From the NCBI RefSeq assembly GCF_019578655.1, contig NC_063256.1:34148342-34212341 (forward strand): DNA of 64,000 nt, given 5' to 3'. The position numbers and the translations under genes are program-made. The notes beneath the pieces are model-generated. The model searched no databases. It saw only the letters and a program-made list of their open reading frames with translations, and had not been told where the DNA came from. The stretch comes from Ricinus communis (lineage: Eukaryota > Streptophyta > Magnoliopsida > Malpighiales > Euphorbiaceae). Positions 1 to 11,539 of this stretch are shown here, piece after piece (position 1 is the stretch's first letter; each line of letters starts with the position of its first letter).

Positions 1-474
1 ACAACTAATCATTCAACTAATAATTAAAAATGAAAAATAATTTATAATTTTGGACGAACCAAAAAAGAAAAATAGTGTTGAAAAGAGGAGTATCTCCTAT
101 TCATTAGGGTGAGGAGATCTCCATTCCAATTTTTCCAGACTCGTTCCGAGATGCCAGCCTAGTGGATATTTTGGACATTCACAGTGGGAAAAAAATCCCA
201 CCAAATTAATACATGTTCATAAAAGAATGAACATTCACTCTGCAAGAATCTTCTCTGTGTCCTCATTTGTGTCTCCATGAATGTGTCTGTGTCCTCATTT
301 GTGTCTCCATGAATGTGAGGGGCATTGACTCTCATGGGCAAAGGATATTTTCAGCTTTCCATCTGACTGCTTTATCATGTAACCCATTCTATGGTTCTCC
401 CCCATGATAAGCATGCAGCATCAGAGTAAGCTGCATCTTGAGGAAGAAATGGGCGGTCAAGTGATCTGCTGGAT
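1..474. other. 3' flank of MOC1, no gene seen
   Basis: No coding exon is recognisable here. The part next to 475 is the presumed 3' UTR of MOC1 on the minus strand. A 32-bp tandem duplication lies at 255-317. Short open frames here carry no family motif. Confidence 0.5.
255..317. repeat. 32-bp tandem duplication
   Basis: The unit starting CTGTGTCCTCATTTG is repeated back to back at 255-286 and 287-317 with no visible mismatch, which suggests a recent slippage or duplication event in the 3' flank of MOC1. Confidence 0.85.
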
Positions 475-3378
475 TTAAGGCGACTCCTCTAAATCGCATG
501 GCGTGTCCGGCTTTAACTTAAGGCCTTTGCCATATGCAGCAATCAATAAAGCCTCAGCTCTTCCTGGAATCATTAAGTGATTAATTAGCCATATGCAGCA
601 AACAGTAAAGGAAGAACCTGTTAGAATTCAATATTAGAGAATAATAGATAAGGAGTTGGAAAATTTACCATGATCCTTCTTCCTTTTCAGTAAGGAACTC
701 AATGATGGAAACAATGTTGATGCAACTTTGCGACTATCATCCTGCCAAAATCCAGCATCTTCATATATGAAATATATATCTTCAGAAGAATTGTTAAAAC
801 AGCATGCAACAAAGAGCAGTTCCCATGAATAACATATAATGGAAAAGATGCTGTGGGTCCAATAACCACCTTAGATGAGTGAGAAAAATCTTAACATGAG
901 AAAAGATATTAACCAACCTTTGAGAACTTGCTTCCAGAGAGTTCAAATACATTCTTCCATGCTAGAGATGGTACTGGAACTACAGAGAACCCAGAGGCCA
1001 CTAATATGCCAATCCATAATCCATAACCAAATCCTCCACTCCACCATCCCTTCATAGAAAATAACAAAATATGAGTGCGTCAAGGCTATATTCCCCTTCT
1101 ATTCTCATGTTCAGTATAAACTCAAAAAAAATGAAACAGGGCTAGTAAAGATGAAAAGACACTCGGTAGACAAAAAAAAAATTGGCCACAAGAAAAAGAA
1201 GAGTTTCCAAGATATTCAGTAAGCACTCTTTGTGAGGAAAAGATGCAGAAAGACATTCTTCAAATGGATGTAAAAAAGATACATGGCCTCTTAACACATG
1301 TATAAGTTAACTACTGATAGTGTAGCCTTCTTTTTTTGCCTCATCACAGTGTTTATTACTACCAGATCACCAAAAGGAAAAAAAAAAAAAAAAGAAATAG
1401 AGAACTATCTCACTGTCATTAATATGCCCACTGACCTGCTTCCCATCTTGTGGAAATGGTATTGATTGCTCAATGTATGCAGTAGTTCCTGAAATGGGAA
1501 AGGTATGATTCATGTCAAATTCTTTTCAAATACGAAGAGCAGTTGAAAAAAGAATGTAAGACACTATATATAACTAAAGAATACATGATGAACACATAAA
1601 AACAGCTAAAACATGTAAGACAAAATCATGCAACCATCATTCTCTGTTTTGTTCATTAAATTTCATTCTATAATGACCAACATTCTAAAACCACGTTATC
1701 ATTTGTTCCTACATGAAATCACTTTCACATCACACAATAGGATGTCTCTTGGAGCCACGGATGCCCTCTGGTATAATCAATAGTTGGTGAATGTTAGTCT
1801 TGACTCTAAATGTGGCCAGAGAAAAAGAAATATCAAAAGAGGAAACAAGTTACTCGGCAACATTGATAGACCAATGTAAGAACACTTTGATACACCAATG
1901 AAGATGATCAGCACAAAAATGTTATCATCCATAGTAACGCATTCAGAATCAGCTGAACCTAACTACTCAAGTCATCTGGCCAACAAACCGCAAACAAATA
2001 GTTTAAACTATTCAGCAAAAAAAGCATACCTAATGGAGCATCAAAACTATGAAGCAACTGAACAATAGACTTAGCATCTAAACGCTTTCGTATTCTTTTG
2101 CCAACTAAAACTTTCAAGTGAGGGGAATCAAAAACCTGCACGGTAAATCAGACATTTTTACTTAACAGGCCAACCTTGTACCTTTGCTAGGAAAACAGAT
2201 AAGAATTAACACGAGGCAAACTGATGCAGGCATAAAAAAGCTTATAGTTGACAAGATGGTTTTATCTCAGGAGTAGAACATGCAATAGTGAGGATTTAAC
2301 TCTTTTTCCTTTTGTTTGACAATCCACAATAATAAAAATCATAAAGTATGCATTGCTAAGTTAGCTTTCTACTAAAACTATAATTGAGAAATTTTAGCCA
2401 ATTTTTATCTTTCAGTCACTTCGTAATTTCTTATCTTAAAAAACCGGCTTGCCATTGTAGGTTTGTAGTTGTTAATTACATGTTAGGCTCATCCATTGTC
2501 CATTACAGTCTGCATATTCATGGAGTTGTAACTAGCTTATACATGATGAATAATGTTAATCTGAAAGCTTCCATACTAAAACATGAAGCTTCAAACAAAA
2601 ATTTCAAAGTTACATAACAAGAAATAGAACCTATTGAGCAGAACAGGAAAGAAAACTTAAAAAGCAAATCTTGAAGTGAAAAATTAAGCTAGCTATGAAA
2701 CACTAATTCAAGAAAATGACCAATAGTTATCTCCATTATCAATTTCCACTAAATTTTCATTCACTTCATTAAACGCTTAGCGAAGAATTTGAAAAAAACC
2801 AGCTTTGATGCAAACCAACAATGTGAATCAAGTCCTAACAATATTCGATTTATGCAGAGGGAAAAAATTGTAGCAAGTTCAAAACAAGCATTAAAGAGCA
2901 AAAACAAGCAAATGGGTAAATGACTAAAAGCATATACCTGGGCAGAACAACCAGAATCATCAATTTTCAGAAGAGCAAGAGCACCAGAAAGATCCGGGTC
3001 AATGCCAATGACCCAATTAGAACCCACATTACTCGGTGCAGTAGAATCCACTCCTTTAGAAGCAGAAGACTCGGTTTGATTAAAAGGGCAAGAGAGAGAG
3101 TGTAACCAGTTCTCTTTCAGTTGTCTTGCAACTTCTGCTTCACTATCTTTAACCCTTACACTGTTTCTTGAAGAAGTAGCACTATTACTGCTACAACTTC
3201 TTGTTGTTAAGCCACTAAATGGAATTAGTGGGTTTCTTGTTGTGCAGAAGCGTTTTAGATTAGATATGGAATATTGAATTAACAAGAATTTGGGCTTGAA
3301 TCTTGAAAACAGAACTGAGTTCATCATTTGGGTACTTGAAGACTGCAAGCTTTGTGGTCTAAAGTGGAGAGTTTCCAT
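475..3378 (-). CDS. MOC1: MOC1-like chloroplast Holliday junction resolvase
   Basis: Six exons on the minus strand join in frame to 297 residues: 3378-2938, 2135-2030, 1488-1436, 1049-918, 741-669 and 563-475 (stop TAA at 475-477). All introns are GT-AG. The first 110 or so residues are Ser/Arg-rich and fit a chloroplast transit peptide. The core is the RuvC-like fold of MONOKARYOTIC CHLOROPLAST 1. It has [13 protein letters not shown] with Asp127, AYIEQS with Glu189, and [19 protein letters not shown] with Asp267 and Glu272, matching the conserved acidic metal-binding positions of the family. [12 protein letters not shown], encoded by exon 4, is also typical. In known plants MOC1 cleaves four-way junctions in chloroplast nucleoids, which allows plastid DNA segregation. 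That function is inferred here from family identity. The start is the first ATG of the long exon-1 frame. Nothing looks broken, so the gene appears functional. Confidence 0.93.
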
Positions 3379-3889
3379 GCAAAGATTGTATACAGAGACA
3401 ATTCCGAGAATTTTTAGATCAAAACGTGCCCTTTGGCTATTTGTTCTGCTTTTCCGCTCAGTTTATCACTTTGGGCCAGACTTTGAAAAACGTCCGAACA
3501 AATCGATTCTATTTATTAACATAAATATTAATAAATTAATAAAAATTATTATATTATATTTAAAATATATAAAAATATATATATATATATATATATATAA
3601 TATTTTAAATTATTATATTATTAAATTAAGGATAAATTATTTTTACTGATTTATAATTATTATTATTTTATTAAATATAATCTACTTTTATATTATTTTT
3701 TTATTATAAAATTTTAAAAATTGATGTCATAAAATTTTTTAAAAGTAAATTAAAAATAATTAATTAATTTAAAATTTTAAAATAATTAATTAATTTAAAA
3801 TTTTAAAATAATTAATTAATTTAAAATTTTAAAATAATTGAATAAAATTATTAGGTATAAAATTTAAAATTTAATTTGTAATCATGCAT
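3379..3889. other. AT-rich intergenic DNA upstream of MOC1
   Basis: 3379-3500 is presumed promoter and 5' UTR of MOC1, and no TATA box could be assigned. From 3510 the sequence is very AT-rich. It has an AT run near 3575-3598 and three tandem copies of a roughly 30-bp unit containing AATTAATTAATTTAAAATTT at 3757-3838. No gene is seen. Confidence 0.5.
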
Positions 3890-5690
3890 ATTTTGCATCC
3901 TATACTTCTTTTTTTTTATGGATTAAGCCCCTGTATTTCTAATTTGTTGCATTAGTACCTTGTACTTTCAATTTTGTTAAAATGCAGTCCTTTTGTTAAG
4001 GCAGTTTATTATACGCGGTGTCATGTGAGGTTAGTTAAGAATGTTCATATTGGTACCAATGGTTAGTAAAGCCACGTGTGTATTTTATATATTTATCAAA
4101 GAGTAATTTATAACTAAAGAAGAGTATAAAAATAAATTTACACCAAAATATTAGAAAATAAAAATCTCTAATCCCAAACCCATAATCCCTAATTCCTAAA
4201 ATTTTTTCCTTTGTTTTTAATAGAAATCGTAAGCTACAGAACTACCCAATTGAAGCTATTTCAATATGCCATTATCATTGAACATCCTAATTGGAAAAGT
4301 TGAAGATTGTCATAAGTAATATTCGAAGACATACTTACAAAGATAGACAGAAAAAATTTATAAGGAAGAAATATTATGGTGGACCCTAAAGCTTTGTTTA
4401 AGGTAAGTGGTGTTTTGTTTATTATGAGATATTGTATGACTTTTTTCTGTTTGAAATGTGTGTTCCTCGAGCATGGTATTTGTTTTTAAAAGTTTGTATA
4501 ATGTCAAAAGCATGTGACCTTGTTCTTTTTAGCGAATCAAACAATGTGAATATATTATAAATTGTTTATAAACTTTTATCAGCTCGTTTGTGTTATTTGT
4601 CTTTTTATGTATTTTGGTTTTAATATTAACTGTAAAATATATGCTTTACATTGTTTAGGCATGGCAAACATTAAAGTGGACCTCATAATTTATCATGGTG
4701 ATTCGATTAGAAAGGAAAAAGGTATAAAATATGTTGAGCTAATAAAGACAATAGTGTATGATCGGGATGTTGATTTATTGACATTTCCTAATGTAATGTC
4801 CTATGTGAAAGAGTTAGGGTAAAGTTTCATTAGTGGTTTGTATTAGAGGAAAAAGATAGGTAAGGACTTTATTATAGTCAATTATGACAGGGGTATGATG
4901 GAAATAGGTAGTCAGCTTAAGGATAGGGAAGAGCTACAATTCTTTATTAAGCATAGTAGTAACATAAATACAAAGGGTAGTCAATCATCAACCTCTGGCC
5001 AACCATCGGTCCATGTATTAAATACTAACACAAGTAATATGTCTAGTGCACCTAAAAATACTACTGTCCATGAGTCAAATGAAGGACTTAAGGAAGGATT
5101 GTTAGATGATGAGGAAGTTAATATAGATGAGGAGTTTGATAAAGTAAAGGGCTTACTAGAATTTTCTAAACACCAAATATTTGATGAAATCTGCATAGCT
5201 TGTCTCACCGGTGATGATGAGGATGAGTTGCATAAGGCTAGGAACAAGATTAGAGAGTCTTGGTATAGGAACAAAGCAAAGAATCCTGTTAAAGAAACAA
5301 CAACTAGTATAGGAGAGATGTGTCTGTTGATATAATTTCTGAGGGTGAGAAAGAAGTAGAAGTTGATGATGATGAGGTAGATGAGGAAAATGAGCATACT
5401 GATGGAAATGAAAGTGTCCATTACACTAGCTCTGATGTTTGTAGTTACTATAGTGAATCAGATGAAGAAAGTGGTGATGATGCCATAAGAAAACCTAAGA
5501 GCAAGCCTATGTTTGATCCCTTTGCTAAAATTTTTATTTTGTATTTGGGTATATGACTTTTAAAAATATGGAAGAAGTAAGGAATGCTATAGCTAGGCAT
5601 ACGGCCTAGAAAGGATTATATGTGCATTACACAGAGAATGAAAAAGAGTTTTATTGTTGAGACATTTGTGAGCCTTGTTCTCTCTGGCTG
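3890..5690 (+). mobile_element. Decayed Mutator-like (MULE) transposase 5' fragment
   Basis: The frame from 4660 reads MANIKVDLIIYHG and runs to about 4822. It resembles the PB1-like N-terminal domain of plant MULE transposases, a strand-rich segment ending in YVKELG. Further pieces follow at 4895-5335 and 5320-5556, an acidic Asp/Glu/Ser-rich linker. After a frameshift, the segment near 5550-5640 reads TFKNMEEVRNAIARHT, the usual entry to the MuDR DNA-binding region. Stops and frameshifts break it and no transposase catalytic core is present. The leader 3890-4080 (alternating 'taagcccctgtatttc' and 'cttgtactttcaat' phrases) looks like MULE subterminal noncoding sequence. The 3' half is missing and Copia sequence begins near 5830. 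Confidence 0.55.
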
Positions 5691-5829
5691 TTGGGGGCTT
5701 TAGTTTTGGGTAAGGAAGGACCCTATTTATACAATGAAACTAATTAAGTGAATAAAATGATCATAAAAGTAAAGAGAAAAAGCACAAAGCCAATTGAATA
5801 CCTCTGGGGCTATTTGCCTATTTGAATAC

Positions 5830-6684
5830 TTCATTTTACCCTACTTTATAATCAAATGCCTTATAATATCCTATACCATAAAAAACCTTATTATAACCAT
5901 TTGAAGTCTTTTGGTTCCTTGTGTTTTGCTGCTAACATCATTGGTCACAAAATAAAATTTGATATTAGAGGAAATGAATATATCTTTTTAGGCCATCTAA
6001 TTAGTATAAAAGAATATAACTTATATGATCTCACCACTCATACTTGCTTTATGTTTAGGAATGTCAAGTTCTATGAAACCATATTCCCTTTTCAGACACA
6101 CTCTCTCTCCACCGATGTCCTTCCTTCTTCTTCCTTTGTTTTATGCACAATTGCTATTGATATGCCTTAATTTTTTGTCAACACTGACATATATCTAGTC
6201 CTTGTTCACCACCTAATCCTCCTTTACCTATTCTTTCTAAACTTCACTCTTTTCCTAACGTTACACCATCTCCTGACCCTCTTTTGTTCAACCAGACACA
6301 CCCCTAAGTCCTTAAAGGAGCGCTACCAATAAGACTTCCCTCTTATCTTAAAGGTTATCATCATAATTTGCTCATAAAATTTTTTATTTCTACTGTTGAA
6401 ACTATTTTGTACCCTATTTTATAATACATTTCCTATTCTCAACTATCTCCTTATCAGAAGTTTGCTTTATCAATTTCATCTCAACCTAATCCAACTACAT
6501 ATGAACACGCAGTTCTTCATCCATATTGGATATAGGCTATGAATGTTGAGTTGCAAGCTTTGGAACAGAATCATACCTCGTAGTTGGTTCCTTTACCACC
6601 TCATAAAGTTCCCATTGGATGTAAGTGGGTTTACAAGACCAAGTTTCACTTTGATGATAGTCTTGACAAGCATAAAGCAAGTTA
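5830..6684 (+). mobile_element. Outer Ty1/Copia element, left part (integrase end to RT start), truncated
   Basis: From about 5830 the plus strand encodes the C-terminal integrase segment of a Copia polyprotein: PYNILYHKKPYYNHLKSFG, then KFDIRGNEYIFLGH and the YDLTTH region (to about 6110). After noncoding-like sequence comes the reverse transcriptase start: a degenerate ALEQNHT, a stop, LVPLPPHKVPIGCKWVYKT, then HKAS. The 5' LTR, gag, protease and most of integrase are absent. The frame has stops. It is interrupted at 6685-6689 by insertion of the inner Copia element and resumes at 11540 with VAKGYT, so both parts belong to one older insertion. Confidence 0.8.
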
Positions 6685-6689
6685 GTGGC
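6685..6689. repeat. 5-bp target-site duplication (left) of inner Copia element
   Basis: GTGGC immediately precedes the 5' LTR and recurs at 11535-11539 directly after the 3' LTR. Five base pairs is the usual Copia duplication length. Removing the element and one copy restores the outer element's VAKGYT motif except for one missing base. Confidence 0.93.
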
Positions 6690-6851
6690 TGTTACAGCAT
6701 GTATATAGGATAAGATTGTAAATCCTAAATAGGAGTCCACCTTGTATAATATTCCTATCATGTTTAGGAGTCTTCCTACTTGTGTATATATATGTGTGTC
6801 ATTAGAGTGAATAAAAAATTCATTTTTTATTCCCGCAAATATGTGATTATA
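6690..6851 (+). repeat. 5' LTR of inner Copia element
   Basis: This is 162 bp, starting TGTTACAGCATG and ending TGTGATTATA. It is alignable to 11337-11534 along its length, with point differences and a shorter GT/AT tract. The terminal CA of the other LTR is TA here, so the end carries a mutation. Confidence 0.9.
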
Positions 6852-6863
6852 TAGTGTCAGAGC
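6852..6863 (+). promoter_or_regulatory. Primer-binding site (initiator tRNA-Met type), degenerate
   Basis: TAGTGTCAGAGC directly after the 5' LTR differs at two positions from TGGTATCAGAGC, the common plant LTR element site complementary to the initiator tRNA-Met 3' end. Confidence 0.7.
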
Positions 6864-7283
6864 AAAGAATAAACCCTAGAAATTAAAATTGGGGATTTAG
6901 AAAATTGCTCTTGGTTTAGCAGTAGGGTGTGCTAGTTTCGGATCATCTCTTTAGAGGTTTAGTCTTTAGTCATCGCCTGCACTAAGAGGAGTACCGTCGC
7001 CGATAATCTGATCTGGAAAGTTCGGTAGCCGGAACCCTAGCGCGTGAGTCTCAGGCGCCCAAACAAGTTTCTGCACATTTGTTTACATGCTGGCACGTGG
7101 AGGTACATGGGTCACTGAACTTGTGTCTGGTCAACTTCGCCAAGCTCACCTCATCCTCTACAGCCCATATTTGTGGTTAGTTTTGTGAAAATACAGACGG
7201 TTGAAGGGGTTTCTTTAATACATGTTCTGATTTCTTTTATTTTTGCTATATTTGGTCAAATTTTTGCTTGAATTATTTGAAGT

Positions 7284-10200
7284 ATGGCCGATAAGGAGTC
7301 AGTAATTATGCCTGAGATTGTTCCTATATGAACAAAAATAACAAAACATAAACTTAATGATTCTATTGCCGATGTGATAACTCCATGCTCTTTTGGCTCG
7401 TGGAATTCATCGAAGCCCCTTATGGAATAAAAATTCGGCTGATTGTGAACCTATGACTAATGATCCACTCAGAGATGAATCTAAACAAACTTGACTATGT
7501 GAAGATTCTCGCTTATTTCTACAAATTAAAAACTCTATTGACAATGAGATTGTGGGTCTGATTAATCATTGTGAGTTTGTGAAGGATTTACTAGAGTACT
7601 TAGAGTTTGTGTACTCTAGGAAGGGGAATATTAATCACATGTATGATGTGTGTAAAGCTTTTTATTGAGCTGAAAAATAAGACAAGTCTCTCATGAGCTA
7701 TTTCATAGATTTCAAGAAAACATATGAGGCGCTTAACATGTTATTACCATTTAGCCTAGATGTGAAAGTTCAACAAGCTCAAAAGGAAAAGATGGTTGTC
7801 ATGAGTTTTCTAGTTGGGCTTCCCTTTAAATTTGAGATTGCCAAATCTCATATTCTTTCTAGTCCAGAGATTACTTCTCTTCAAGAGGCCTTTTGTAGAG
7901 TACTTCGCACGAAAGATTCTCGACCTACTCAACCTAATAGTGCTCTTGTTGGACGAAGTAACATGGATGGTAAAAGTAGTAGAGGAAGGGGATCAAGTAA
8001 TACATCAAGCAATGCTGATAGCCAGGATTCGAGTGGGATTATATGTCACTACTGTCATAAGCCAGGTCATCTGAAACGTGATTGCAAGAGTATTAAATAA
8101 GAGGAATCAATTTGCACAAATTGCATCTACTCATGATACAACTGAGAAGTCTGTTCTTATATCTGTAGATGAATTTACCAAATTCCAGCAATACTAAGAA
8201 TCATTGAAGTCTTCATCTACCCTTGTCACTGCTATCACCGAGTCAAGTAACACAAACACACGTCTTATTTCCTCATCCTCCAACTGGGTCATAGACTTTG
8301 GTGCCACATATCATATGAGAGGTAATTCTAGCCTATTTTTTACCTTTAAGTCTTATACATCATCTTCTAAAGTTATTTTAGTAGATGGGTCAACATCTTC
8401 TTTACTTAGTTCTGGCATAATGAACCCTACTCCATTAATTCCTTTGACATCTGTTTTGAGTCTACCTCAGTTTTCTTTTAATTTGATATCTATTAGCAAA
8501 CTTACTTGTGATCTTAATTGTTACGTCTTATTTTATCTTAATTATTGCATGTTTCAAGATCTTATGACAAAGAGGATTATTGGTAAGGGACATGAATCTG
8601 TAATTCTTTACATCCTTGATAATCAAGTGCCAAAGTCTATAGTGCGCTTTGGAGTAGTAACTCCACTTGAAGCATATTTTCGATTGGATCATCCTTCTCT
8701 TGCTTTGTTAAAGAAAATGTGCCCTCAATTTCACAATTTATCTTCTTTAGAATTTGAGTCCTATTAATGTGAAACATAATTGTCTTAGTTTTAGTCCTAG
8801 AAGCAATAAACGTGCTAGTGTTCCTTTTGATTTAGTTCATTCAGAATTTTGGGGTCCTTGTTCAGTTCTGTCCAAAGCTGGATTTAAATACTTTGTTACC
8901 TTTGTTGATGATTATTCTCATCTAACCTTAGTTATATTTAATGAAAAGTTATTCTGAATTAGTTACTCATTCTTTTGCTTTTTGTGCTGAAGTCAAAACT
9001 CAATTTAATGTTTCTGTCCATATACTAAGAAGGATAATGCTAAAGAATATTTATCAGAATCTTTTCAGTCTTACATGACTAAACAAGGAATTCTTCATCA
9101 AACTTTGTGTGTGGATACACCATCACAAAATTGGGTAGCAACAAGAAAAATAGACACCTTTTTGAAACTGTGAGAATCTTTTTATTTCAAATGAATGTTC
9201 CAAAAGAATTATGCGCTGATGCAGTTTCAACAGCTTGCTTTCTGATTAATCGTATGCCTTCAACTGTTCTTATTGGTGAGACTCCTTATCATACTCTTCT
9301 TCCAAATAAATCATTATTTCCAATTAAACCTAGGATATTTGATTGTTCTTATTTTGTTTGTGATGTTCATCCTCAAATTATGAAACTTGATCCTAAGTCT
9401 TTAAAGTGCATCTTTCTTGGCTATTCTCGTGTTCAGAAAGGGTATAGGTGCTATTGTCCTAGTCTTAATAGGTACCTAGTGTCAAATGATGTCACTTTCT
9501 TAGAGGATACGTCATTCTTCTCGTCTTCCACTATATCACATAAAGGGAAGGTTGATGATGATGTGTTGGTCTACACTATTATACATCCTATTTCTGTTTC
9601 AGATATTTCTATTCCTTATCCACCAACCACTCAGGTCTACTCCCGACGGCAGACTTCTTCTGATACATGTCCTGAACCAAATCCTTCACCATTAAATCCA
9701 TCAGATCCAATGTCAAGTGATAATCTTCCTATTGCCCTACGCAAAGGTAAACGTCAGTGCACTTATCCTGTTTCTTCATTTGTATCTTACAACCATTTGT
9801 CACATGCTTCATGTTCCTTTATTGCATCTTTTGATTCTGTTTCTATTCCTAAAACTGTCCACGAAGTCCTAGCCCATCCTGGATGGCATAATCCTATGAC
9901 ATAGAAGATTAATGTTTTAGATGGTAATGGTACTTGGAACTTAGTATATTTACCTATAGAAAAGAAGGCTATTGGCTGTAAATGGGTTTTTGCAATGAAA
10001 GTGAATCCTGAGGGGTCAGTTGCTCCCAAATTTATGGAATTGATTATTTTGATACTTTTTCACCTGTTGCTAAGTTGACTTCTGTCAGGTTATTCATATT
10101 TATAGCAGCCATTTCCATCAATTAGACATTAAGAATGCTTTTCTTCATGGACATCTTGAAGAGGAGGTGTATATAGAGCAACCTCTTGATTTTGTTGCTA

Positions 10201-11330
10201 AGGGGGAGTATGGAAAAGTCTGTCATCTTCGAAAGTCTCTATATGGCTTGAAGTATAGTCCACGTGCCTGGTTTAGAAAGTTCAAATCAAGTAGTTGAGC
10301 AATTTGGATGAAGAAAAGCAAATTTAACCATTCTATTTTCTACAAATAGTCTGAGGGTGGCATTATTTTGCTAGTTGTGTATGTGGATAACATTGTGATT
10401 CCTAGAAGTAATATTTCAGAAATTTCATCTCTTAAATCCTTTCTTCATAGTCAGTTTCACACAAAGGATTTAGGGATGTTAAAGTACTTCTTAGGTGTCG
10501 AGGTAGTAAGGAGTAAGAAATGAATCTTCTTATCTCAAGAGAAATATGTACTTGACTTGTTATCTGAAACAGTAAGTCGAGGAGCTAAACCATGTAGTAC
10601 TTCAATGGTACCTAATTTGTAACTCACAAGAGATGGTAAATTGTTTGAAGATCCTGAAAAATACAGAAGATTAGTTGGGAAGTTAATAATGACTCGTCTA
10701 GACATCGCATATTCCGTCAGTGCGGTAAGCCAATACATGTCTTGCCTAACGGTTGATCATTGGAAAGCAGTAGAACAAATCTTGTGTTATTTGAAGGGGG
10801 CTTTAGGACGAGGTATCATATATAAAGATCATGGACATTTTAAAATTGAGTGTTTTTCAAATGCTAATTGGGTAAGATCTAAAGAAGATCGGAGATCTAC
10901 TTCATGGAGAAGTATTGTGCCTTTGTTGGAGGAAATCTAGTTTCATGGAGGAGTAAGAAGCAACGTGTAGTCTCACGTTCTAGTGCAAAATTAGAATATC
11001 GAGCTATGCCTCAATCTACATATGAAATAACATGGATTCATCAGCTTTTGTCTGAACTCGGTTTTAAGGTTACGGTACCAGCAAAGTTGTGGTGTGATAA
11101 TCAAGAAGCTTTTCATATCGCTTTGAATCTGGTATTTCATGAATGAACTAAGCATATTGAAGTTGATTATCATTTTATTCGTGAGAAGATACAACAAGGG
11201 CTAGTTTCCATAAGATACATGAAAACTGGAGAGAGATTATGAGACATTTTCACTAAAGCTCTAAATGGAGCTCGAGTTGACTATCTGTATAACAAATTGG
11301 GCATGATTAACATCTATGCTCCAACTTGAG
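7284..11330 (+). pseudogene. Decayed Copia gag-pol of inner element
   Basis: A gag-like frame opens at ATG 7284 (MADKESVIMPEIVPI, then a stop) and continues in pieces to 8099. The piece at 7693-8099 includes a retrotransposon gag domain and the CCHC zinc knuckle CHYCHKPGHLKRDC. The protease site near 8286-8320 reads WVIDFGATYHM, where the usual D-S-G is D-F-G. Integrase follows at 8640-9330, with FWGPCSVLSKAGFKYFVTFVDDYSH and AVSTACFLINRMPS. Its core is broken by frameshifts near 8950-9110. Reverse transcriptase (9950-10600) has HQLDIKNAFLHGHLEEEVY and YGLKYSPRAWF, and its YVDD box reads YVDN. RNase H ends with WCDNQEAFHIALN and TKHIEVDYHFIREKI. Stops occur in every domain. Confidence 0.88.
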
Positions 11331-11336
11331 GGGGAG

Positions 11337-11445
11337 TGTTACAGCATGTATATAGGATAAGATTGTAAACCCTAAATAGGAGTCCACCTTGTATACTATT
11401 CTCATCATGTTTATGAGTCTTCCTACTTGCGTGTGTGTGTGTGTC

Positions 11446-11476
<31 letters not shown>

Positions 11477-11534
11477 ATGTTTCATCAGTATGAATAAAGT
11501 ATTCATTTTTCATTCCTTTAAATCTGTGATTACA
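11337..11534 (+). repeat. 3' LTR of inner Copia element
   Basis: This is 198 bp, preceded by the purine tract GAGGGGGAG and ending GTGATTACA. It matches the 5' LTR but carries longer GT/TA tracts at about 11431-11477. Confidence 0.92.
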
Positions 11535-11539
11535 GTGGC
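11535..11539. repeat. 5-bp target-site duplication (right) of inner Copia element
   Basis: GTGGC follows the 3' LTR end and is identical to 6685-6689. Confidence 0.93.

Larger units (their letters stand above)
6690..11534 (+). mobile_element. Inner Ty1/Copia LTR retrotransposon, complete but decayed, nested in an older Copia
   Basis: This 4845-bp element has LTRs at 6690-6851 and 11337-11534, both starting TGTTACAGCATG. They end GATTATA (5') and GATTACA (3'). A 5-bp target duplication flanks it, a primer-binding site follows the 5' LTR, and a polypurine tract GAGGGGGAG precedes the 3' LTR. The internal order is gag, protease, integrase, reverse transcriptase, RNase H, which defines Copia. 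The coding part is broken by many stops and frameshifts, so the element cannot be autonomous. LTRs of 162 and 198 bp are short. Much of the length difference is GT-repeat growth in the 3' LTR near 11431-11477. Confidence 0.93.

Noticed and set aside
4981..5421. Hydrophobic minus-strand open frame of 146 codons
   Set aside because: It is the shadow of the acidic plus-strand MULE frame. GAT/GAG-rich codons read backwards as Ser/Leu/Ile.
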